Assembly (NCBI GenBank): GCA_003566395.1
Contig: PXDL01000097.1
Location: 1-5,442 of the forward strand
Source of the DNA: Balneolia bacterium
GTDB taxonomy: Bacteria > Bacteroidota > Rhodothermia > Balneolales > Cyclonatronaceae
Direction of reading: 5' to 3'
DNA length: 5,442 nt
The notes under the pieces are model-generated. The model ran no database searches and was not told the origin of the DNA. It saw nothing but the letters and a program-made list of their open reading frames with translations. Shown here piece by piece: positions 1 to 5,442 of the stretch (its first letter is position 1; each line of letters opens with the position of its first letter). The position numbers were made by a program, and so were the translations under genes.

Positions 1-258
1 TATTCGGGATTGCCGGTAGCACACAATATGACGATGAAAATAGAGGGAATGGATCAGATGATGAATGATGAAGATTTAGCTGAAGCGAGGCAGGCGATGC
101 GCGAGTTTGAGGAGCAATTGGAATCGATGCCGGAAGCTCAGCGGGAGATGATTCGTGAGCAGATGTCAGGGCAGATGGAGCAGTTTGAACAGATGCTGGA
201 ATCCGGTATGGCCAGTACCACCATTATGGAGGTGGTTGATGTGAAAGTGAATGAATAA
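1..258 (+). CDS. C-terminal end of a Met/Glu-rich protein of unknown function (partial, 5' end outside window)
   Basis: The frame is open from the first base of the window (Tyr-Ser-Gly-Leu-Pro-Val...) to a TAA stop at 256-258, so this is the last 85 residues of a longer protein. The TTG at 10-12 could be read as a start, but the open frame before it and the lack of any upstream signal make an internal Leu more likely. Visible structure is a short beta-like stretch (GLPVAHNMTMKIEG), then about 45 residues of charged, amphipathic helix rich in Glu, Gln and Met, then a second beta-like stretch ending TTIMEVVDVKVNE. Thirteen of the 85 residues are Met. A beta-helix-beta tail of this kind would suit a secreted DUF4412- or LolA-like beta-sheet protein with a helical insertion, but that is a guess from texture and not a recognised domain. 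The gene converges on the SusCD pair and ends about 20 bp before a shared hairpin terminator, so it is probably not part of that operon. Confidence 0.7.
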   Translation, partial: YSGLPVAHNMTMKIEGMDQMMNDEDLAEARQAMREFEEQLESMPEAQREMIREQMSGQMEQFEQMLESGMASTTIMEVVDVKVNE

Positions 259-278
259 TTGACCGGATCTAAATAAAA

Positions 279-310
279 AAAGGCTGGAATGAGTGAACAT
301 TCCAGCCTTT
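279..310. terminator. Bidirectional intrinsic terminator between convergent genes
   Basis: A perfect 13-bp inverted repeat, AAAGGCTGGAATG at 279-291 and CATTCCAGCCTTT at 298-310, flanks a 6-nt loop. Read on the minus strand, the stem is followed by a run of T (TTTTTTATTT counting the end of the stem), which is a strong rho-independent terminator for the susC/susD-like transcript. Read on the plus strand, the T tract is weaker (CCTTTACTATTT), but it lies 20 bp after the stop of the convergent gene and can serve that gene too. It marks the downstream end of the SusCD transcription unit. Confidence 0.85.
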
Positions 311-364
311 ACTATTTAATCATTACCCGTTTCTGAGTCGGGTTCAGACTTCCAGATTTCTTTT

Positions 365-1765
365 TTATTGACCCTGAAACCAAACGGGTGTGTTAATATT
401 TACATCCGGGATATTTTCCAAATTGTTATCGATTTCGTTTTGTGGATATGGAAATCGGTTTGGTATTGGCCCGGCGGGATTAGTGAGCTCCGGGTAACCG
501 GTTCTTCTGAAATCAGTATACGCCTCAAGTGCCTGAAACGGAAAGAGCGAGATCCACTTCTGGGTCATGATGTGATCAAGCTCGAGATCAGCCGGATTGG
601 CCGGTAATACATCTTCCTGATCAAGAAAAGCGTCCGCTTCTACACCTTCTATGCCGTGAGTGGCAAGTGATGTCCGAACCGCCTGCTCATAAGCATCAAG
701 CGCGTCAGCATCATTACCAAGCCGGTGGTGAGCTTCTGCTTCAACAAAAAGAAGTTCACTGTGAGTCATAAGCTGCTGTGGTGCTGTTGCAGAGACAACT
801 TGGTCAGAGAGTCCGGAGTAAATGGAGTTGGCAAACTGATCTGCTTCAGCTTCCGCATTGGGTGCCGGCACAATTTCGCCATCTCTTTCAACAGCATATA
901 CGCTTAACCTTGGATCATCCACCGGGTCCATCGCATCAAACATTGACTGACTGAATGCGTGGTGCCCGCGATCTGCGGCTTCCTGGAACCATGGGTGCTG
1001 CTCTGTAGACCCTGTACCAAAGCTTGTGAATGTCAGATCCTCGTCAGAGGACTGAAATCCATTTTCAGCTGCATCAAGCACAAGCTGAGCTGAGCCTTCA
1101 GGGTCGATGTTGCTCCATCGGTTATGAATTTTAGCTTCCAGGGAGTAGGCTGCCGTAATCCATGAAGCTGCATCGCCTCCATAGATGAGGTCGTTTGAAC
1201 CGGCCGTTCCAACCGTCTCATCCATCAATGCAGCTCGTCCCTCTTCAAGGAGCTCAAGCGCACGTTCATACACTTCCTGCTGGTCGTCATATGCGGGAGT
1301 CAGGTTTTCCTGTCCCCGGTTGCTTTCACTGAAAGGTATATCTCCCCACATATCAGTAGCGTACGTTGCAGCGTAAGCTTTCATCACTTTTGCAATACCT
1401 ACGTAATTATTGTTGCCTTCCTCTTCACCCTGCTCAATAATGATATTGAGGTTTTGAAAGATAGTAGGGTAGAGGTTGTTCCAGTTATTGTTTACCAGCG
1501 CAGCATCCAGATCATTCAGGCGGTCATAATCCCTGAGCTGTGCATGGACGCCCGCTGTGTGCTGAACCCAGACGGAGGAGATCCAGGATGGATCCGTTCC
1601 GGAAAGGTTCACTATTGTGTTCATCATAGCCGTTGGCAATAAGGTGCTATTGGGAGCTTGCGTTGGATTATTCGGGTCTTCGTTATAATCCAGCATTGTG
1701 TCGTCGCAGCTTGCGAGAAGCAAACTGACCACAGCTATTATGGATATATATTTTATGAGTTTCAT
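365..1765 (-). CDS. SusD/RagB-family outer-membrane lipoprotein (SusD-like nutrient-binding lid)
   Basis: This is the surface lipoprotein partner of a SusC-type receptor; family members bind oligosaccharides, peptides or other oligomers and close over the barrel. It has 466 residues, a usual length. Residues 1-20 form a lipoprotein signal peptide (Lys-rich start, hydrophobic core, LLAS-C lipobox) with the lipidated Cys at position 20. Asp-Asp follows the Cys, as in acidic surface-export signals of Bacteroidota lipoproteins. The start of the mature protein (LDYNEDPNNPTQAP, 25-38), AKVMKAYAATYATDMWGDIP (125-144), the helical segment around ELLFVEAEAHHRLG (337-350), QKWISLFPFQALEAYTDFRRTGYP (402-425) and RFPYPQNE (437-444) recall the SusD-like_2 branch more than classical starch SusD. 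The ATG at 1763-1765 gives a correct signal peptide; no Shine-Dalgarno sequence precedes it, which is usual in this phylum. It lies 25 bp after the susC-like stop and is presumably cotranscribed with it. The frame is intact. The substrate cannot be inferred. Confidence 0.95.
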   Translation of the reverse strand: MKLIKYISIIAVVSLLLASCDDTMLDYNEDPNNPTQAPNSTLLPTAMMNTIVNLSGTDPSWISSVWVQHTAGVHAQLRDYDRLNDLDAALVNNNWNNLYPTIFQNLNIIIEQGEEEGNNNYVGIAKVMKAYAATYATDMWGDIPFSESNRGQENLTPAYDDQQEVYERALELLEEGRAALMDETVGTAGSNDLIYGGDAASWITAAYSLEAKIHNRWSNIDPEGSAQLVLDAAENGFQSSDEDLTFTSFGTGSTEQHPWFQEAADRGHHAFSQSMFDAMDPVDDPRLSVYAVERDGEIVPAPNAEAEADQFANSIYSGLSDQVVSATAPQQLMTHSELLFVEAEAHHRLGNDADALDAYEQAVRTSLATHGIEGVEADAFLDQEDVLPANPADLELDHIMTQKWISLFPFQALEAYTDFRRTGYPELTNPAGPIPNRFPYPQNEIDNNLENIPDVNINTPVWFQGQ

Positions 1766-1790
1766 AATGAATATGATTTATATAATGGGT

Positions 1791-3245
1791 TTAAATTGAG
1801 ACTCTCACGCCGAAGATCATACTTCTGCTTCCGGGCAGGTTTACATACTCAAGGCCCTGGAAGTTAGAGTCGCCGCCAAGATTGGTTTCAGGATCAAAAC
1901 TTGGGTAGTCGGTAAACAGCAGCAGGTTTCTGCCTGTGAAATAAAATTCAGCTGAATTAACCGGCATCCAGTCTGCCTGATCACTTGTTAGGTTGTATGA
2001 AAGAGTAACCTGTCTGAGTCGAATAAATGATGTGTCATATACGTTCGATTCGGTGATGAGATCTTCATGCAGCCAATACTCCTGGCCTTTCACGATCTCA
2101 ATATCGTTGGTGCCTTCCACAACAAGTTCACCATCGCCATCAATGAAACCTCTTGATCCACTAGGAACAGTGGGTGTTTCACGATCTTCTGTGACTGCAT
2201 CCATTCCGTAAATCTTTTGCAGCCTTGTATTTCCGGCCCACATTTTTCCACCCTGGCGGATGTCAAGCATGACTGAAAGCCCGAAATTCCGGTAATTAAA
2301 CCTGTTTGTGAGGCTTCCTGTCCAGTCGGGACTTACATCACCGACCGATCTTAGATCGGAATCAATCAGTGCAAATCCATAGCTGGAGCTCTCTTCATCA
2401 CTGTTATAGACAATGTTTCCATCATCATCCCGAACATAGGATGAGCCGAATATAATCGGGTAGGATTCGCCTTCAATGGCGCGAATATTTGGGTCAACAA
2501 ATCCACCCAGTGTAATATTTGTAACACCGGGAGCGAGTTCAAGAACTTCTGATTTATTACGGGCAAAGTTGGCTGTGACATCCCAGTTAAACGTTTGGGT
2601 CTGGATTGGATTTACATTCAGCATCACTTCATGTCCGCGATTCTGCATGTTACCCGCATTTCTCAACTCTGTTGTGTACCCGGAACTTGCTGCGGTTGGA
2701 ACAGCAAAGATCTGATCAGTGGCATCCTCATTATACCATGTGTACTCAAGGTTTATGCGCTCATCAAAAAACGAAAGTTCAGTTCCCAGTTCGATAGTCG
2801 TACTGTTTTGAGGCTGAAGATTTGCGCCGGGAATCTGATTACTAAGTCCCAGACCGGTCACTCCCTGGAAAGGAAAGGTAATGCCGTCGGAAAGAAATCC
2901 GCTGCCCGCATTAAATGTACCGTAGGAAGCGGATGTTCCGTAAATCGGTGCTGCCTGTCCAACCTGTGCCCAGGAAGCTTTTAAGCTACCGTAGGATAAA
3001 ATAGAATCATCAAGATCCAGGACTTCTGTAAAGACAAGTGTACCTCCTACAGATGGGTAGAAGAATGAATTGTTATCCACCGGCAGGGTTGAAGCCCAGT
3101 CATTCCGGGCGGATAGATTCAGGAACGCCCAATTCTGATAGTTCAACTCAACATCTCCGTAGAGGCCTACAATGAGACTTCTTAAAGTTGTCTCAGAGGC
3201 GTTAACTGAAGCAGCATTGGATAAGTTTCTAAAACCACCAATGCT
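1791..3245 (-). pseudogene. C-terminal barrel segment of the SusC-like receptor, downstream of the amber codon
   Basis: These 484 codons continue the receptor frame directly after the stop, beginning Ser-Ile-Gly-Gly-Phe-Arg-Asn-Leu-Ser-Asn. In full-length numbering, ARNDWASTLP (602-611) and NNSFFYPSVGG (614-624) match the conserved mid-barrel region of SusC proteins. GRNLLLFTDYPSFDPETN starts near 994, and the protein ends LPGSRSMIFGVRVSI, the usual last beta-strand. The segment has no signal peptide and no in-frame ATG soon after the stop; the first alternative start in frame is a TTG at 3144-3146, which is just a Leu codon inside a barrel strand with no sign of an initiation site. Independent expression as a functional protein is therefore unlikely. 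The lack of any other stop or frameshift over about 1.45 kb means the coding constraint was lost very recently or not at all. The TAA stop lies 25 bp before the susD-like ATG. Confidence 0.85.
3213..3245 (-). repeat. Inverted repeat / potential RNA hairpin immediately 3' of the amber codon
   Basis: On the coding (minus) strand, AGCATTGG (3245-3238) pairs perfectly with CCAATGCT (3220-3213) across a 17-nt loop. Inside the loop, GTTT and AAAC (3235-3232 and 3228-3225) can form a second 4-bp stem, giving an extended hairpin. It starts at the base right after TAG. No T tract follows, so it is not an intrinsic terminator. It lies within codons for a conserved SusC segment (GGFRNLSNA), so it may be incidental. 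A role in readthrough is speculative, because known stimulatory structures usually sit several bases further downstream of the stop. Confidence 0.5.
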
Positions 3246-3248
3246 CTA
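3246..3248 (-). other. In-frame amber codon (TAG) within the SusC-like gene
   Basis: The plus strand reads CTA here, so the minus strand has TAG as codon 556. The context on the coding strand is GGA AGT GGT TAG AGC ATT GGT. The two flanking frames differ by an exact multiple of three (1791 to 3246 is 485 codons), so a single base change explains the interruption. Possible one-step parents are TTG, TCG, TGG, CAG, AAG, GAG, TAC and TAT; Leu (TTG) or Gln (CAG) would fit easily, but the original residue cannot be fixed without homologues. The other complete stops seen in this window are TAA. Confidence 0.95.
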
Positions 3249-4913
3249 ACCACTTCCGGTAATTTGAGTGGTTTTTTGCTCGAAATGATTAATTTCATTT
3301 CCAACCAGTGCACGTATCCGAAGATCCGGAGTCAGCTGTCTTGTGGCTTCCACATTGAGGTATGATGTAACTTCAGACCGGTATCGGTCGAACTCAAAAA
3401 TCTGACCGGCACCACCGGTTGCACCGGATCCGAGATCGAGAACCTGTTTTCTTCGGTTATCAAAATAATCGGCACCCAGACGGTAGTTAATATTGAGCCA
3501 GTCAACCGGGTCATAATTAAAAAATACATTTCCGAATACACGGTCGGTGTCGTCTGTGTTTTCGTTGTTTTCCAGTGACCACCTTGGATTATCCATTGCA
3601 CCTCGATAGTTGATTTGCGAGTAGGGATCATCATCTTCGGCAAATGGGGTATTCCAAAGATCGAATGTTCTGGGAGCCCAGTAGAGAGTAAACAGCGGAT
3701 TGGAAAGGTCACTTCCCTGTCGGATCTGATCTACGGAGGTATTGGAGTAGTTTACACGGCCTCCTATTCTGAACTGTTCAGACATCACATATTCACCGCC
3801 CAGGCGGAAAGTAGCTCTCTGCATTCCCGTTGTTGGAATCATACCTTCCTGATCCACAAAGCTCATCCCAATATTATAGTTTCCATTTGGGTTTGCACCG
3901 CGCAGATTAATGCTGTTATCAGTCGTAACCCCGGTTTGAAAGAATGGAGATACATTATCGATTGCGCTGGTAGGTGCCGGGACCATTTCTCCTCTCGGAT
4001 CTTCGATCATATCCGGGAGATCTGAAATTCTGGGTCCCCATGAGTTAGCACCGAAACTTTGGTAGTTGCCGCCGGAACCCTGTGCGTATGTACTTTGGAG
4101 GTCCGGTGTTCTGGAGACCATGTCAAATCCTACACTGGATGAAAAATCTACAGAAACCTGGCTTTCTTCCGCGGTTCCGCCGCCCCTGGTGGTTATAATA
4201 ATCGCACCGTTGGAAGCTCTTGTACCGTATAGAACGGCTGCTGAAGAACCTTTAAGTACATTTACAGATTCAATATCATTAGGATTCAAATCCATAATCC
4301 GGTTTGGCGCATCAACACCTGATACATTACCGCCATCAACGGCTCCAGAAGAAACCGGAATACCATCAATAACAAATAGTGGTGCGTTGTTGCCATCAAA
4401 AGAATTTGCTCCACGGATTCGTATAGCAGAAGATGCTCCCGGCATGCCGCTTCCAGGGGTAACTTCAAGACCGGCAACTCTTCCCTGCAGGCTGGAAATA
4501 ACATCCCTGCCTCCACTTTCCCTGATATCTTCCGCTCCAACGCTTTGGATAGTGTAGGATAGTGATCGTCTGTCTCTTTCCCGTCCCAGTGCTGTCACCA
4601 CAACATCATCTAGAAGCTGCAGATCCTCACTTAACTGAACATTGATTTCACTTCTACCGTCGACGTCTTCAGTTACGGTTTGAAAACCCACAAATGAAAA
4701 TTCGAGTGTGTTTCGATCTTCAGGAACATTGATCTGGTACTGTCCATCGATATCTGTAGTTGCTCCGATAGTGGTTCCCACTACCAAGACTGTTACTCCT
4801 ATTAAAGGCTCCTCAGTTTCAGCATCGGTCACAACACCCGTAACGGTTTGTTGTGCAGCAGCCGAAAATGCAAAAGCCATACTGATGAGAATAAGTATCG
4901 CCCTTTTAAGCAT
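3246..4913 (-). CDS. N-terminal part of the SusC-like receptor: signal peptide, regulatory-like domain, plug and first part of barrel
   Basis: This is the 555-residue product expected if translation stops at the amber codon. Residues 1-20 are a signal peptide (hydrophobic core, then SAAA before QQ). Residues about 22-97 match the CarboxypepD_reg-like beta-sandwich (VTGVVTDAETEEPLIGVTV, then DIDGQYQI, then FSFVGFQT). LDDVVVTALG at 101-110 is the TonB-box-like region. The plug spans about 115-245 and contains the SusC hallmark LFVIDGIPV (179-187) and NPNDIESVNVLKGSSAAVLYGTRASNGAIIITTRGG (210-245). Barrel strands begin near 252 and run to the stop. The start at 4911-4913 is set by the signal peptide; the upstream bases are AT-rich with no Shine-Dalgarno sequence. 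A plug with roughly a third to half of the barrel would not be expected to insert stably in the outer membrane, so the fragment is unlikely to work alone. Confidence 0.8.
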   Translation of the reverse strand: MLKRAILILISMAFAFSAAAQQTVTGVVTDAETEEPLIGVTVLVVGTTIGATTDIDGQYQINVPEDRNTLEFSFVGFQTVTEDVDGRSEINVQLSEDLQLLDDVVVTALGRERDRRSLSYTIQSVGAEDIRESGGRDVISSLQGRVAGLEVTPGSGMPGASSAIRIRGANSFDGNNAPLFVIDGIPVSSGAVDGGNVSGVDAPNRIMDLNPNDIESVNVLKGSSAAVLYGTRASNGAIIITTRGGGTAEESQVSVDFSSSVGFDMVSRTPDLQSTYAQGSGGNYQSFGANSWGPRISDLPDMIEDPRGEMVPAPTSAIDNVSPFFQTGVTTDNSINLRGANPNGNYNIGMSFVDQEGMIPTTGMQRATFRLGGEYVMSEQFRIGGRVNYSNTSVDQIRQGSDLSNPLFTLYWAPRTFDLWNTPFAEDDDPYSQINYRGAMDNPRWSLENNENTDDTDRVFGNVFFNYDPVDWLNINYRLGADYFDNRRKQVLDLGSGATGGAGQIFEFDRYRSEVTSYLNVEATRQLTPDLRIRALVGNEINHFEQKTTQITGSG

Positions 4914-4988
4914 AGTTGATTTATTTAATTATTGAATGATTTTTTAAGTAATAGAAACCGGAAAATAGCGCTCCCGGGAACTGTGCTT

Positions 4989-5021
4989 AAAATCTACTGA
5001 TTAGAAAATAATTATAAAAAG
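4989..5021 (-). promoter_or_regulatory. Candidate Bacteroidota-type promoter for the SusC/SusD-like operon
   Basis: On the minus strand TAGATTTT (4996-4989) fits five of the six fixed positions of the Bacteroidota -7 element TAnnTTTG. A T-rich CTTTTT (5021-5016) lies 19 bp upstream, roughly where a TTTG-type -33 element is expected. Transcription would start near 4980, giving a leader of about 65-70 nt before the ATG at 4913. The match is imperfect and the region is AT-rich, so chance matches are likely. Confidence 0.25.
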
Positions 5022-5240
5022 AATATGATTATGTGATGTAACACAATTTATGACAATACAGATTAAGTTAACGTGTAAATTACAGAAGTGATTTTGTTGG
5101 GTTCTCTAACCTGGTATTGTGCTTAGGTCGGCTTTTTAACATCTCGTTACATTCGATAGTTTGTTTGTAGATTTGAAATTCCATCTAAATAAAATGGTGT
5201 TTTGATACAATTATATGAGACTTGAATAGAGTGGATATAT

Positions 5241-5264
5241 AAAAACGGAAACTTTAAAGTTTCC
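5241..5264 (-). terminator. Palindromic hairpin with T tract, probable minus-strand terminator
   Basis: GGAAACTTTAAAGTTTCC at 5247-5264 is a perfect 18-bp palindrome; as RNA it would form a 7-bp stem with a TTAA loop. On the minus strand it is followed by GTTTTTATAT, the layout of a rho-independent terminator, whereas the plus-strand side (AAAATTC) has no T run. It would end a transcript coming from beyond the right edge of the window and insulate the SusCD unit. Being a perfect palindrome, it could instead be a binding site for a dimeric regulator. The stem is AT-rich, so strength is uncertain. Confidence 0.45.
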
Positions 5265-5442
5265 AAAATTCATATTTTAAAAATTTTTTAGAACACATAA
5301 AAATATAATAGTAATTATTTTAAGTTTATAAAATTTACATAATTACGGTAAAAGTCGTAAGATCAAAAGGACACTTTAATCGTTAGGTGAAATCTACCCA
5401 TATCCTGTACTAAGTATGTATTATTATATAATTCATTTCAGA

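Larger units (their letters stand above)
1791..4913 (-). pseudogene. SusC/RagA-family TonB-dependent receptor interrupted by one in-frame amber stop
   Basis: From the ATG at 4911-4913 to the TAA at 1791-1793 the minus strand holds one frame of 1041 codons, a normal SusC length, broken only by TAG at 3246-3248 (codon 556). Both sides of the stop are in the same frame and carry SusC features in the right order: signal peptide, carboxypeptidase-regulatory-like domain, plug, barrel and a typical C-terminal strand. There is no indel, insertion element or second stop. In the family, SusC forms a 22-strand outer-membrane barrel that imports substrate delivered by SusD, energised by TonB-ExbBD. No STN domain precedes the regulatory-like domain, so direct signalling to a FecR-type anti-sigma factor is not expected. 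As written, translation would end in mid-barrel, so the gene is called a pseudogene. The alternatives are a base error, a suppressor tRNA or readthrough. Identification as SusC family is very sure; loss of function is inferred. Confidence 0.9.
4914..5442. other. AT-rich intergenic region upstream of the SusC-like gene; no gene seen
   Basis: These 529 bases carry no reading frame of convincing length or composition on either strand and are clearly richer in A and T than the genes to the left. The part next to the receptor start (4914-5000) has the AT-rich leader typical of Bacteroidota genes and includes a TCCCGGGA palindrome at 4972-4979. Further right are the candidate promoter and the palindromic hairpin at 5247-5264. 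From 5265 to the window end I see only A/T runs and short frames. The last bases could include the very end of a minus-strand gene (a frame open from 5442 closes at a TAG after ten codons), but this cannot be supported. No tRNA, riboswitch or direct-repeat array was recognised by eye. Confidence 0.6.

Noticed and set aside
325..343. Small hairpin ACCCG/CGGGT between the susD-like stop and the main terminator
   Set aside because: It has only 5 bp with a 9-nt loop and no T tract; the 13-bp hairpin next to it explains termination.
3213..3248. Frameshift or programmed frameshifting at the SusC break
   Set aside because: The frame is the same on both sides of the stop; only a nonsense codon is involved, with no slippery run at the site.
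3246..3248. Pyrrolysine insertion at the amber codon
   Set aside because: Pyrrolysine machinery is not expected in this phylum, none of its genes is in the window, and a SusC barrel has no known use for it.
4066..4557. 163-codon open frame on the plus strand, and other plus-strand frames such as 2595-2984 and 3615-4025
   Set aside because: They lie antisense to conserved SusC coding sequence, have no family features, and are shadows of the real frame.
1791..4913. Two separate genes, a 555-aa receptor and a 451-aa downstream protein starting at the TTG at 3144-3146
   Set aside because: Both parts are in one frame, the 33 codons between the TAG and the TTG continue typical SusC sequence, and the second part has no signal peptide or initiation region.
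5168..5175. TAGATTTG on the plus strand, a perfect match to the Bacteroidota -7 consensus
   Set aside because: No TTTG-like -33 element lies at the right distance upstream and no plus-strand gene follows within the window, so it is probably a chance match in AT-rich DNA.
5279..5289. A-run followed by T-run (AAAAATTTTTT) as a regulatory site
   Set aside because: It is low-complexity sequence in a region rich in A/T runs and has no supporting context.

Overview
The window looks like DNA from a member of the Bacteroidota or a close relative such as Balneolota. The basis is a SusC/SusD-type outer-membrane transport pair, start codons with no Shine-Dalgarno sequence and AT-rich leaders, and protein style. 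Genus and imported substrate cannot be told from the window.

Layout, left to right. Positions 1-258 (+) hold the 3' end of a methionine- and glutamate-rich protein of unknown function whose start lies outside the window. A perfect 13-bp hairpin at 279-310 separates it from the convergent minus-strand genes and looks like a shared terminator. Positions 365-1765 (-) encode an intact SusD/RagB-family lipoprotein (466 aa). Just upstream in the same transcriptional direction (25-bp gap), positions 1791-4913 (-) form one continuous SusC/RagA-type TonB-dependent receptor frame of 1041 codons. It is broken only by a single in-frame amber codon (TAG) at 3246-3248, codon 556. Positions 4914-5442 are AT-rich and carry no credible gene. 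They hold the putative susC-like leader and promoter, plus an 18-bp perfect palindrome (5247-5264) that resembles a minus-strand terminator closing an upstream transcription unit.

How the parts work together. In known SusCD systems the SusC barrel sits in the outer membrane and the SusD lipoprotein closes over it as a surface lid; TonB energy drives import of bound oligomers. Here SusD and every recognisable segment of SusC are present, but the amber codon would truncate SusC in mid-barrel and leave SusD without a partner, unless the codon is read through, suppressed, or a sequence error.

The most notable observation is that amber codon. The same frame stays open for 484 further codons with normal SusC motifs, and an 8-bp inverted repeat able to form a hairpin begins at the very next base. 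The simplest readings are a recent nonsense mutation or a base error; regulated readthrough is a less likely but testable alternative. I see no CRISPR array, RNA gene, insertion sequence or clearly new multi-gene system.
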